A stretch of DNA of 24,405 bases, from the NCBI GenBank assembly GCA_038230275.1, contig JBBRNO010000100.1, positions 1 through 24,405 of the forward strand, in the 5' to 3' direction. Below the pieces are notes generated by a model. It was not told where the DNA came from, did not search any database, and was given only the letters and a program-made list of their open reading frames with translations. Source of the DNA: JANXXV01 sp038230275 (GTDB taxonomy: Bacteria; Acidobacteriota; Terriglobia; Bryobacterales; Bryobacteraceae). The stretch's first letter is position 1. The number at the start of each line of letters is the position of its first letter. Below are positions 7,460 through 15,643 of the stretch, piece by piece. The position numbers and the translations under genes were made by a program.

Positions 7460-7947
7460 TTTTCGGGCGTCAATGCAATAACCGCTGGAGTGGATGCCCC
7501 GCGGCCCTAGCGTGGACCGCCGCCATTTTCGCCGTCTCTTGTGCCTTTGAGGCAGGGACGGCGAAGGCGGCGGATCCCGATCCGGATCTGCAGGCGGTGC
7601 GGGCGGTCTGCGGCCGGTGCCACACGCCGGCAGTGTTCATGAAGGAACCACGATCCTGGGATCGTTGGAACGACGTGTTCGCGGACATGACAAAGCGCGG
7701 CGCAAACGGGACCGACGAGCAACTGGCACGGGTGACAACTTATTTCCTGGAGAATCTCACCCTGGTGAACGTCAATACTTCGCCGGCCGATGAACTGACC
7801 GGTGTGCTGGGAGTTGGCGACGACGTGGCCGAGGCCATCATCGCGCGCCGGCAAAGTCAGCCGTTCGCCAGTATCGCCCAACTCAGCACAGTACCCGGCG
7901 TGGATGCAGCGAAGCTGGAACAACGGAAAAGCCGCATCCAATTCTAA
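7456..7947 (+). CDS. cytochrome c-like / helix-hairpin-helix fusion protein
   Basis: A 163-aa protein starting at a GTG that overlaps the preceding stop by 4 nt. Residues ~15-38 are a hydrophobic export segment ending TAKAAD. Residues 51-56 are V-CGRCH, a c-type haem attachment motif, followed by RSWDRWNDVFADMTKRGA and DEQLARVTTYF, which resemble the haem domain of quinohemoprotein amine dehydrogenase alpha subunits. Residues ~102-163 are a ComEA-like double helix-hairpin-helix (LVNVNTSPADELTGVLGVG, then AIIARR, PFASIAQLSTVPGVD). The haem domain implies the periplasm and electron transfer from the propeller partner. The hairpin domain normally contacts DNA but can be a protein module. The 3' end overlaps the convergent tesA-like gene by 4 bp. 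Confidence 0.82.
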   Translation: MIFGRQCNNRWSGCPAALAWTAAIFAVSCAFEAGTAKAADPDPDLQAVRAVCGRCHTPAVFMKEPRSWDRWNDVFADMTKRGANGTDEQLARVTTYFLENLTLVNVNTSPADELTGVLGVGDDVAEAIIARRQSQPFASIAQLSTVPGVDAAKLEQRKSRIQF

Positions 7948-8645
7948 CGGCGCAATATCCCCTCAATCCGGTCCATCACCGTCTTGGCAACAATTTCGTT
8001 GCCTTTCGCGGTCGGATGGATTCCATCCGTGTTCATCAAGCCCGGCGTCTTGGCAAGTTGCTGGCGAATTCCTTCCAGCAGGAATGGGATGAAAACCAGT
8101 TCATGGCGGCGCGCCAGATCGATGTACATCCGCTCAAACGATTCAATGTAATCCCGGCCGTAGTTCGGCGGCAGCGTCATACCGGCAAGGACCACTTCCA
8201 CGCCGGGTTTCTGAAACGCATTGATCATGCGTTCCATGTTCGACTTGGTGGCCGAGACGGGAATGCCGCGCAGCCCATCGTTTCCGCCCAATTCCAGAAT
8301 GATGATTTTCGGATTCATGGCTATCGCCGTCTGCATGCGTGCCAGGCCGCCGGTGGTGGTGTCGCCGCTGATACCCATGTTGACCACGCGGAAGGGAAGT
8401 TTCTTCTCGTCGATGGACCGCTGCAGGAAATCGGTGTAACTCGTCTTGGTGTCCAGCCCGCCCTCGGTCAGGCTGTCGCCGAATACGACAATCGCCTTTC
8501 GATTATCTTCCTTGGCCACTGGCGTTGGGGTTGGCGCCGAAACGGGAACCGGCTCCGGCAGGCGGGCTTCGTTTTTTTCAGAACTGCTGCAACATACCGC
8601 CAGCAGAGACGTCATCAATACCAGGCCGGTGCGCGGAACATGCAT
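7944..8645 (-). CDS. tesA: GDSL/SGNH esterase, TesA-like lipoprotein
   Basis: A 233-aa arylesterase/thioesterase/lysophospholipase of the SGNH family. Catalytic blocks are complete: VVFGDSLTEGG (nucleophile Ser58), NMGISGDTTTGG (Gly), LELGGNDGLRG (Asn) and NTDGIHPTAKG (Asp/His). The N-terminus (LVLMTSLLAVCCSSSEK) is a lipoprotein-like signal with tandem Cys at 18-19, though Val at -1 is not ideal; a Pro-rich linker follows. It is therefore probably envelope-anchored. E. coli tesA is likewise divergent from ybbA-ybbP, so the gene order here supports the assignment. The symbol is by family and synteny, since substrate range cannot be read from sequence. Confidence 0.88.
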   Translation of the reverse strand: MHVPRTGLVLMTSLLAVCCSSSEKNEARLPEPVPVSAPTPTPVAKEDNRKAIVVFGDSLTEGGLDTKTSYTDFLQRSIDEKKLPFRVVNMGISGDTTTGGLARMQTAIAMNPKIIILELGGNDGLRGIPVSATKSNMERMINAFQKPGVEVVLAGMTLPPNYGRDYIESFERMYIDLARRHELVFIPFLLEGIRQQLAKTPGLMNTDGIHPTAKGNEIVAKTVMDRIEGILRR

Positions 8646-8671
8646 AATTTAAGAGTACCCACACATTTCGA

Positions 8672-9346
8672 ATGATTGACGTAAGAGGTCTCACAAAAGT
8701 TATCGACACCGGCACTCACCGTGTGGACATTCTGAAAGGTATTGATTTTTCAGTGCCTAAGGGACAATTTGTCGCCATCATGGGCTCTTCCGGAAGTGGC
8801 AAGAGCACGCTGCTGGGCCTGATTGCCGGGTTGGACACGGCGTCCACCGGCGAAATCTGGCTGGACGGCGAAGAGATCACCAAGCTGCCGGAAGATAAAC
8901 TCGCCGTATTGCGCGGGCGCAAAATTGGCTTCGTTTTTCAATCCTATCAACTCATCCCGACGCTGACGGCGGAAGAGAATGTGCTGCTGCCGTACGAACT
9001 GGTGGGGGGCAATGGCGATGGCCCGGCCCGGGCCAAGGAGCTTTTGAATGAAGTGGGCCTGAGTGACCGGCGGGACCATTATCCGGTCCAACTCTCAGGC
9101 GGGGAGCAGCAGCGGGTGGCATTGGCGCGCGCCTTCATGGTGCGGCCGGCGATTCTTCTTGCGGACGAGCCTACCGGGAACCTGGATTCCACCAACGGCC
9201 AACATATTCTGCAGTTGTTGCTTTCGCTCAACGCGCAACAGGGCACCACGTTGGTACTGGTGACTCACGATCAACAGCTTGCCGCACACGCCACACGCAT
9301 CATCACGCTGCAAGACGGCCTCATTGTGCAAGACGTGACGAAATGA
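8672..9346 (+). CDS. ybbA: ABC transporter ATP-binding protein (YbbA/LolD type)
   Basis: A 224-aa cytoplasmic ATPase of the MacB/LolD/YbbA subfamily. It has Walker A GSSGSGKST (residues 38-46), Q-loop FVFQSYQLIPTLTAEENV, signature LSGGEQQRVALARA, Walker B ILLADEP, D-loop GNLDS and switch His in LVLVTHD. It overlaps the start of the permease gene by 4 nt (ATGA, 9343-9346), so the pair is coupled. Members work as mechanotransmission ABC systems with a four-TM FtsX-type permease. Divergence from a tesA-like gene matches the E. coli tesA-ybbAP arrangement. Confidence 0.93.
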   Translation: MIDVRGLTKVIDTGTHRVDILKGIDFSVPKGQFVAIMGSSGSGKSTLLGLIAGLDTASTGEIWLDGEEITKLPEDKLAVLRGRKIGFVFQSYQLIPTLTAEENVLLPYELVGGNGDGPARAKELLNEVGLSDRRDHYPVQLSGGEQQRVALARAFMVRPAILLADEPTGNLDSTNGQHILQLLLSLNAQQGTTLVLVTHDQQLAAHATRIITLQDGLIVQDVTK

Positions 9347-11907
9347 GGTTCACCAGAACCGCATTCAAGATCGCGTGGCGGGAATCGCGCGCTTCTTCCG
9401 GCAAGTTTCTGTTTGTGATTTTCGCTGTGGCTGTGGGAGTCGGCTCGCTTACCGGAGTCCGCGGTTTCAGCCAGGCGCTGGCCACCATGCTGCTTCGCGA
9501 GGCCAGAACATTAATGGCAGCCGATGTTTCGGTGCGTTTGCTGGCGGTTCCCTCGCCCGAACAATTGAAGGTGGTGGAAGCGTTCGACCGGCGCGGCGCG
9601 GTGTCCACCCGCGTTACGGAAACGCTTTCCATGGTGAGTTCCAAGAACGTGGAAAACCCGGCGTTCGTCTCCGTGAAAGCAGTGGATCCGGCGGTCTATC
9701 CGTTCTATGGCGCGGTTACCTTTGCACCTCCGGCCTCGTTGGCAGCCACACTGACGGCCGACACAACGGCGGTTTCCGACGATCTGCGCATCCGGCTCAA
9801 AGTGGGCATTGGCGACAGTATTCGTGTGGGCGGCGTGGATTTCAAAATCGCCGCCATCGTCACCGGCGAACCGGACCGGCTGATCAGCGGCCCCGCCGTG
9901 GGCCCGCGTGTGCTTCTGTCGCGCGAAGGGCTGGCGCGAACCGAACTGATCCGCCTGGGCAGCCGCGCACCGCAGCGCATTTTGTTCAAAGTGCCGGCGT
10001 CGATTCCGTTGCCGGATATGGTGGCGGAGCTGAAGAAGGTGTTTCCCGACGATCAGATTTCCGACTACAAGCAAGCCAACCAGAACGTTACCCGGGCGCT
10101 GGATTTCGCCACCAGCTTTCTCAGCCTGATCAGCTTAATCGCGCTAATTGTAGGCGGAGTGGGCGTCGCCACGGCGATGCACGCGCACCTCAAGCAGAAG
10201 CTGGATTCCATTGCGATTATGAAATCCATTGGCGCCCGGTCGTCGCAGGTAGTGCAGATCTACGTCATCCAAACGGTGATGCTGGGGTTGGCCGGCGGCA
10301 CTCTTGGCGTGGTGATCGGCAGCGGCGTGCAGCACTTGTTCCCCGCTATCTTACAGCAGTATTTTCAGGTCAAGGCGGATATTCCGTGGCTGCCTGCTTC
10401 CGCACTGCAGGGCATTGTTGCCGGACTTCTGACCACGTTGCTCTTCACACTGCCACCGCTGCTCAGCATTCAGAAAATCAAGCCGGGGATCATCTTCCGG
10501 CGCGACATGCCGGATGCGAGAACAGGCTGGCGGCAGCGGCTGCGGGAAGGCCGGGGCGCAGCGCTATCCGGCGTGCTGATCATCGTAGGGTTGGGCGCGC
10601 TGGCGGTCTGGCTGATCGGCGGCGCATCCAGAGAAGAGGCATTGCGCATTGGCTCAATTTTCACTGGGGGACTGCTGGCCAGTCTGCTGCTGCTCGCCGG
10701 AGTCGCCTGGCTCTTGTTACGGATGCTGCGGCTGTTTGTCGCCGTCACCCCGTGGAAGCTACCGTCTACACTGCGCCACGGCATCGCCAATCTCTATCGT
10801 CCCGGAAGCCAGGCGGAATCCATTCTTACATCGCTAGGAATCGGCGTGATGTTCACGCTTACCGTGTATCTGGTGCAGCATTCCATGCTGTCTGAAATTA
10901 CGGCTAGTGCGCCGCCCGGCATGTCGAATGTGTTTCTGCTGGATATTACGGAGGAGCAGAAACCACTGATCGCGGCGATGCTCAGCAAGCAGCCGGGCCT
11001 CGAAAAACCTCCGGAGCTGCTAGCCACGGTGTCCTCACGCATGATCTCAATCGATGGCGTGCTGCTGGAGAATTACCAGGTGAACGGCAAGCCGCGGCGC
11101 TTCGGAGGCCGCCGGATTCTTACTTCTTCCGCCGCCCTGCCAGAGGGCATGACCATCACGCAAGGGGCCTGGTGGAAGAACCCCAAGCCCGGGGACGACA
11201 TGGTTTCCGTGACAGACTGGATTGCGCGCGGACTGAACCTTCACATCGGTTCCAAGATCGAATTTCTGGCGTTCGGGAAGCCGCTGCATGCCACCGTTAG
11301 CAGTATTCATCGCATCGATCCGCACCGCCTCAGCTCCCGCATCGATTTCATCCTTACTCCGCAATCCCTGCAAGGCCTTCCTACCGTTTACTACGGGGCG
11401 GCGCGGATGAAGCCCGACTCGGTTACCACACTGCAGCGGACCGCCTACGAACAATTCCCCACGGTGACTGTGCTCAACATGGCCGACGTGATAGAGCGCG
11501 TGCAGGAGGTGGTGAATCAGGTTGCCTTTGTGATCCGCTTCATCTCGCTGTTCGCGATTCTGGCAGGCGCCACCATCCTGGCATCCAGCGTGGCCGGCAC
11601 GCGATTCCGGCGCATTCGCGAGGTGGTGATTTTCAAAACCCTGGGCGCAACCAGGGGCCGCATCGCCAAAATCTTCTCGGCTGAATTCTTGATCCTGGGA
11701 ACCGTCGCGGGGGTCATGGGTAGTCTGCTGGCCATCGCTTTCTCCATGGTGGTGATGAAGCAGCTGATCAAGGTGGACTATCGATTCCACCCGCTGCCGA
11801 TTCTGATTGCCATCGGACTGACGGCGTTGATTGCGGCCGCGGCGGGCTGGCTGGCCAGCTTCCGCATTCTGGGGCAGAAGCCGCTGGAAGTTCTCAGGGG
11901 CGAATAG
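9343..11907 (+). CDS. ybbP: FtsX/MacB-family ABC permease (YbbP-like)
   Basis: An 854-aa inner-membrane protein (E. coli YbbP about 804). The N-terminal membrane helix (FLFVIFAVAVGVGSLTGV) is followed by a large extracytoplasmic MacB-like periplasmic core domain. The first FtsX helix cluster includes SFLSLISLIALIVGGVGVATAM and KLDSIAIMKSIGARSSQVV, a typical FtsX cytosolic turn. After a second extracytoplasmic domain, a second FtsX domain (VAFVIRFISLFAILAGATIL; VVIFKTLGATRGRIAKI) closes the protein. This duplicated layout is characteristic of YbbP. It partners the preceding ATPase and probably acts on envelope lipids or lipoproteins (inference). The last 14 bp overlap the convergent M28 peptidase gene. 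Confidence 0.92.
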   Translation: MRFTRTAFKIAWRESRASSGKFLFVIFAVAVGVGSLTGVRGFSQALATMLLREARTLMAADVSVRLLAVPSPEQLKVVEAFDRRGAVSTRVTETLSMVSSKNVENPAFVSVKAVDPAVYPFYGAVTFAPPASLAATLTADTTAVSDDLRIRLKVGIGDSIRVGGVDFKIAAIVTGEPDRLISGPAVGPRVLLSREGLARTELIRLGSRAPQRILFKVPASIPLPDMVAELKKVFPDDQISDYKQANQNVTRALDFATSFLSLISLIALIVGGVGVATAMHAHLKQKLDSIAIMKSIGARSSQVVQIYVIQTVMLGLAGGTLGVVIGSGVQHLFPAILQQYFQVKADIPWLPASALQGIVAGLLTTLLFTLPPLLSIQKIKPGIIFRRDMPDARTGWRQRLREGRGAALSGVLIIVGLGALAVWLIGGASREEALRIGSIFTGGLLASLLLLAGVAWLLLRMLRLFVAVTPWKLPSTLRHGIANLYRPGSQAESILTSLGIGVMFTLTVYLVQHSMLSEITASAPPGMSNVFLLDITEEQKPLIAAMLSKQPGLEKPPELLATVSSRMISIDGVLLENYQVNGKPRRFGGRRILTSSAALPEGMTITQGAWWKNPKPGDDMVSVTDWIARGLNLHIGSKIEFLAFGKPLHATVSSIHRIDPHRLSSRIDFILTPQSLQGLPTVYYGAARMKPDSVTTLQRTAYEQFPTVTVLNMADVIERVQEVVNQVAFVIRFISLFAILAGATILASSVAGTRFRRIREVVIFKTLGATRGRIAKIFSAEFLILGTVAGVMGSLLAIAFSMVVMKQLIKVDYRFHPLPILIAIGLTALIAAAAGWLASFRILGQKPLEVLRGE

Positions 11908-13312
11908 CTTTGCGGTACGGCGCGGCTTTATCCAATTCCCCATTCCATGCTGGAGCCACCTTGCTGTTTGCCACCATTAGCAGCGCAGTGGCGATCATGC
12001 GGTCCACCTTCGCCATGTTGGTGTAGTCTATCTTCTGCCACTCGTCGCCGACTTCGTGATAGTCCGGAAACTCAAAAGCCACGCCGATGGTGTGGGCCGG
12101 CACGCCATTCTGCGCGAAGGAAAGATTGTCGCTGCGTTCAAAGAATTCGTCGCTTCTCTTCTCGTCCTCCCGAATCTTGATTCCCGCTTTCGCGCCAGCA
12201 TCGGCCAAAGTCTTCCCCAGATCCGTATAATTCAATCCCGTAACGGATACGGTGGCGATCTGCGCGCCCGCCAGATCATCGGTTCGCCCCAGTTGTTCCA
12301 GATTCAGATCCGCTACCGTTTTTGCAAATGGAAAGATGGGGTGCTTGCCATAATATTGTGAACCAAGCAGCCCTTTCTCCTCGCCAAAAAGAGCCATGAA
12401 CACGATGCTGCGCTTGGGACGGTGTTCCATGGAAGACAGTGCGGCCGCGATCTCAATCACGCTCACGGTTCCGCTGCCATCGTCATTGGCGCCGTTATAA
12501 ATGCGGTCGCCATCGCCGTCTGCCTTCACGCCGATGTGGTCATAGTGTGCCGTTAGAAAAATGTAGGTGTCCCGCAACACCGGGTCGGACCCGCGCAATA
12601 CACCCACTACGTTCCGTAAGAGTGCCGGAGTCTCGGCCGGGCCCGGCGCCGTTAACGAGACCTTCGCCTCGGTCCGGCCGGCGGGCAGCGATTCAAATAG
12701 CTGGGACCATTCCTCATTCTTGACGGAGACCTGCACCAGGTTGGGGCGCTCGGATCCCGCCTCAATCAGCCGCGCCCGAATGCGGGGCTTGCGGGATGAA
12801 ATCGTGATGATGGCGGCGGGTCTGGCCGCACGCACCTTTCGCAGTAAGCTCCGGCCGGTAGCGTCCACCAGCACCGCGGCATTTTCCAGATCCGGGGTGA
12901 TATCGCCGTCCTTCACCACCTTAAAAACGGGGATGGAAGAAAGCTCAACCGCCTTTGCCGCGATACCCGCGGTGTCTTCGTCTTTCAAACGGAACTCTTT
13001 CCCGGCAAGTTGCACCAGAATGCGCCAGCCCTGCTTCGACTGTTCCTGCGTCGCCATCTTCGCGGTTTGAAAATAGCCATCGTCCCCAGCTTCCTCCAGC
13101 CCGATTCGGCGGAACTGCGCCGCAATGTACTCAGCGGCAATGTCCAGTCCCCGCGACGGACTGCTGCGCCCCTCCAGCAAATCTGAGGCGAGAAAGGAAA
13201 GGTGCCCGCGCATGGATTGAGCGGAGATGCGGTCGAGCGCCGCCTGCGCCTCGGTGGCTTCGCTAGCGGCCAACGCCGGAAAGGCAAGCAGCAAGAGAGC
13301 TAGTGCACGCAT
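11894..13312 (-). CDS. secreted M28-family zinc metallopeptidase
   Basis: A 472-aa exported aminopeptidase-like enzyme. The signal peptide is MRALALLLLAFPALAASEA. The co-catalytic zinc site is readable: TAHYDHIG (His256), NGANDDGSG (Asp277, bridging), FGEEKGLLGS (Glu311 general base and Glu312), DLNLEQLGR (Glu339 in the usual Asp/Glu position) and FPDYHEVGD (His419). Residues ~100-230 form an inserted domain of the PA-like kind found in many M28 enzymes. The gene is the last of a minus-strand operon, 7 bp after the unknown 298-aa gene's stop, with AAGGG upstream of ATG 13312. Likely role: periplasmic or extracellular peptide breakdown. The exact specificity cannot be told. Confidence 0.92.
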   Translation of the reverse strand: MRALALLLLAFPALAASEATEAQAALDRISAQSMRGHLSFLASDLLEGRSSPSRGLDIAAEYIAAQFRRIGLEEAGDDGYFQTAKMATQEQSKQGWRILVQLAGKEFRLKDEDTAGIAAKAVELSSIPVFKVVKDGDITPDLENAAVLVDATGRSLLRKVRAARPAAIITISSRKPRIRARLIEAGSERPNLVQVSVKNEEWSQLFESLPAGRTEAKVSLTAPGPAETPALLRNVVGVLRGSDPVLRDTYIFLTAHYDHIGVKADGDGDRIYNGANDDGSGTVSVIEIAAALSSMEHRPKRSIVFMALFGEEKGLLGSQYYGKHPIFPFAKTVADLNLEQLGRTDDLAGAQIATVSVTGLNYTDLGKTLADAGAKAGIKIREDEKRSDEFFERSDNLSFAQNGVPAHTIGVAFEFPDYHEVGDEWQKIDYTNMAKVDRMIATALLMVANSKVAPAWNGELDKAAPYRKAIRP

Positions 13313-13319
13313 GTCACTA

Positions 13320-14216
13320 TCATCCCTTAGTCCTGCGCAGCAGCCGTTGCGTCAGGGATCCGCGTCCTGGCGAAAACTGCAGCGCCGCGGCTTTCAAGTA
13401 CGGCCGGAACTCCTGCGCCCAATAGCCCAGGTAACCCGCTTTCTGAATTTCCTTCAACGTCTCGCTATAGTGATCCAGCAGTGCTCCGCTGACGATTTGG
13501 CCGGTCTTCTGTGCTGCCAGCGTCGCCGAAAGCCCAACCCAGCGCACGGCTGAAAGCGCCATCAGAGACGACATTTCAAACACCGACCGCTGCTGCACCT
13601 CGGCCTCGCGCTGCAGTGCCTTCCAACTGTTCCACACCGCATCGGCGGAGGGAAGTTCCAGCGCGGGAATGGTCTTCACTTGCTGGCGCATGGCGGTCCA
13701 TTCTTTGCGCAGCCCGGCGATGTCCAACGGCGGCGTGTTGAAGGCGGTTGCCGCCCGTCCCGCCGTCTTTTCCAAGCCGTCCAGCAGTTGCTCGACATTC
13801 TCGAAGTTGGTCCCCTTCTCCAGCAATCCCTCTTGCTGCAGACTGGCGGTGATCTCTTGAATCAACTGCCGGCCGGCGCCCGATATGTCGGCCAGCGCCG
13901 CCATCACCCAAACCGGAGAGGCATGAAAAGTGAGGATGCCGATAAACTCAATGCCGTTGCCCGCGCCCCGGCGCAGCAGGAAATTTTCCGTCAATTCCCC
14001 TTCGCTAGGGAAGGTGCCTTCCACCTCGCCCACCTGCTCTATCAGGAAACGCAGCGTCCCTTCCACCAGGCTTCGATAAAGGTGTGTGCGGCGGAGTGGA
14101 CCCGGAATAACGACGTCGCTCAACTGCTTCGCAAGTCCACCGGCCAAGGCACTTGCCGAGCGCAGGATGCGCTCCGGCAGCGACAGGACGTAGTGTGTGA
14201 AATCCCCGTGATTCAT
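13320..14216 (-). CDS. conserved-looking hypothetical protein, 298 aa
   Basis: I do not recognise the family. The protein is mostly helical and soluble, with amphipathic stretches (RTHLYRSLVEGTLRFLIEQV; NVEQLLDGLEKTAGRAATAF; VFEMSSLMALSAVRWVGLSA) and one more hydrophobic part (IEFIGILTFHASPVWVMAAL). It has no signal peptide and no known catalytic motif. ATG 14216 is used; a TTG at 14234 would add six residues and sits 4 nt from the upstream stop. It is embedded between the HlyD/RND adaptor and the M28 peptidase with gaps of about 22 and 7 bp, so it is co-transcribed and could assist an envelope process. Confidence 0.75.
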   Translation of the reverse strand: MNHGDFTHYVLSLPERILRSASALAGGLAKQLSDVVIPGPLRRTHLYRSLVEGTLRFLIEQVGEVEGTFPSEGELTENFLLRRGAGNGIEFIGILTFHASPVWVMAALADISGAGRQLIQEITASLQQEGLLEKGTNFENVEQLLDGLEKTAGRAATAFNTPPLDIAGLRKEWTAMRQQVKTIPALELPSADAVWNSWKALQREAEVQQRSVFEMSSLMALSAVRWVGLSATLAAQKTGQIVSGALLDHYSETLKEIQKAGYLGYWAQEFRPYLKAAALQFSPGRGSLTQRLLRRTKG

Positions 14217-14238
14217 CGAAAGCCGGGGGAGCAAGATC

Positions 14239-15552
14239 TTAGTTCAGGCGAACTTCATCACCGGCGCTCAAGCCCGATTCCACTACAGCGTTTGAACCGT
14301 TCTTCAGGCCAAGCTGAATGTATTTCTTTTCGAACGTCTCGCCCGTTTTAATAAAGACAGCGGTCTTGCCATTCTCAATCTCCACGGCGCTCAGCGGTAC
14401 CAGCGTCTTATTTTCAGCAGTGCCTAAGACCACATCGGCACTGGCCGAAAGATCGGGAATTACTCGCGGGTCGGCGCCTTCAATCATCAGCCGGATGGGC
14501 ACCGTACGCACATAGAAATTCTGCCGCCAGCCGCCAACCGCGAGTGCCCCAATGCTGTAAACTTTGCCTTCCAGTTCCAAGCCGGGGAACGCGTCGAAGC
14601 GAATCTTCGCGTGCTGACCAATACGGAATTCGCTACTCTCCGACTGATTGACGGTGGCTTCCACCTGCATCGTGTTCGGATTCACAATCTTCATGAACTG
14701 CTGGCCCGGCGACACGCGGTCGCCTTCCTGAAACTGGCCCATCTCACCGCCGCGGAATGTGGGAGACATAACGGCCAAGCCGTTGATGGGCGCATTGACG
14801 GTGAACTTTGCGAGATCGGATACATGCCGGTTGCGATGCCGGATGTGGCGTTCCCTGGTGTATTCCAGAATCTTGATCTCGGCCTTTTGCGAAATCGCTT
14901 TCGAGACCAGATCAGCCTGCTGCTGCTTGTATGCGGCGGCGGCTTCCTCTAGCGATAAATTGAGTAACTGCCGTTCGATATCGGTCCGGACCTCGCCCGC
15001 CGAAGCATCCAGCTTCGCCTTCTCATAAGCGGATTTCGCCATCCTGAGCGTCTGCTGCAGCGATTCCCACTCAATGCCCTGTTCGGCTTTTCGCTTACGG
15101 ACATCGGCTTCCGCCGCTTCAATGGTGTCCTTCAGGTCGTCAACGTGATCCGCCATCGACTGACCGTCGATCTGCGCCAACAGCGCACCCTTCTTAACAA
15201 GAGCGCCGGACGGCGCAACCTTCATCAGCACCAAATCGCGATTGCCTTCCGGTCCGCGCATCAACGGCGCAACTACGTTTTGGAATTCCCGCGCCGACGT
15301 CTGGCCGCCTACACGGATGGTGCGTTGCAGGTTTCCGGATGTCACCTTCGCCGTTCGAACGACGACGGCAGTCTCCGCGGCGGGCGATTTCGGCTTGAAG
15401 AAAGACTGGTAGGCCGCGTATCCGCCTATTACCAATAACGCCAGGAAGAAAATGCCTTTCCACGGTCCGCGAGAACGCGGCGTTTCCGGCGCTGGCGGAG
15501 GGGAAAACTGTTCGGGCTTTGTGACGGGAACCGGTTGCGAGAGAGCCGACAT
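14239..15552 (-). CDS. HlyD/RND-type periplasmic adaptor (membrane fusion) protein
   Basis: A 437-aa membrane-anchored adaptor that links an inner-membrane transporter to an outer-membrane channel. A Pro-rich cytoplasmic N-terminus precedes one TM helix (GIFFLALLVIGGYAAYQSFF). The lipoyl half-motifs (VRTAKVTSGNLQRTIRVGG; GALVKKGALLAQIDG and VNAPINGLAVM) flank a coiled-coil hairpin of about 120 residues. Then come beta-barrel and membrane-proximal domains (EATVNQSESSEFRIGQHAKI; VPLSAVEIENGKTAVFI). ATG 15552 was chosen, with GAGG 5 nt upstream; the frame extends further upstream but without domain content. It heads the operon adaptor-unknown-M28. No RND pump or ABC permease lies in this operon, so the partner must be encoded elsewhere or be the nearby YbbAP-like system. 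Confidence 0.9.
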   Translation of the reverse strand: MSALSQPVPVTKPEQFSPPPAPETPRSRGPWKGIFFLALLVIGGYAAYQSFFKPKSPAAETAVVVRTAKVTSGNLQRTIRVGGQTSAREFQNVVAPLMRGPEGNRDLVLMKVAPSGALVKKGALLAQIDGQSMADHVDDLKDTIEAAEADVRKRKAEQGIEWESLQQTLRMAKSAYEKAKLDASAGEVRTDIERQLLNLSLEEAAAAYKQQQADLVSKAISQKAEIKILEYTRERHIRHRNRHVSDLAKFTVNAPINGLAVMSPTFRGGEMGQFQEGDRVSPGQQFMKIVNPNTMQVEATVNQSESSEFRIGQHAKIRFDAFPGLELEGKVYSIGALAVGGWRQNFYVRTVPIRLMIEGADPRVIPDLSASADVVLGTAENKTLVPLSAVEIENGKTAVFIKTGETFEKKYIQLGLKNGSNAVVESGLSAGDEVRLN

Positions 15553-15643
15553 CAGATCCTCAGTATATACACACGCACTCTTGCAGGAATTGGCGCTTCC
15601 TGGACAAGAAAAGTTACTTGCTTCCAGTATACTAGCCCTAAAC
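15553..15643. promoter_or_regulatory. divergent promoter region, adaptor operon / MFS gene
   Basis: The 91-bp region holds two TATACT hexamers facing outwards: minus strand at 15567-15562, 9 nt before the adaptor ATG (15552), and plus strand at 15628-15633, 10 nt before the MFS GTG (15644). The second lies in the palindrome AGTATACT. No strong -35 boxes are seen. Both transcripts would have leaders of only a few nucleotides. Confidence 0.45.

Noticed and set aside
9375..10895. 506-codon plus-strand open frame inside the YbbP-like gene
   Set aside because: It is a different frame of the permease gene; its composition is shadow-like and the permease frame has clear FtsX domains.
15452..15643. 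Upstream extension of the MFS reading frame
   Set aside because: The 64 extra codons overlap the divergent adaptor gene and the promoter region and encode Gly/Arg-rich shadow sequence; GTG 15644 precedes the first helix.
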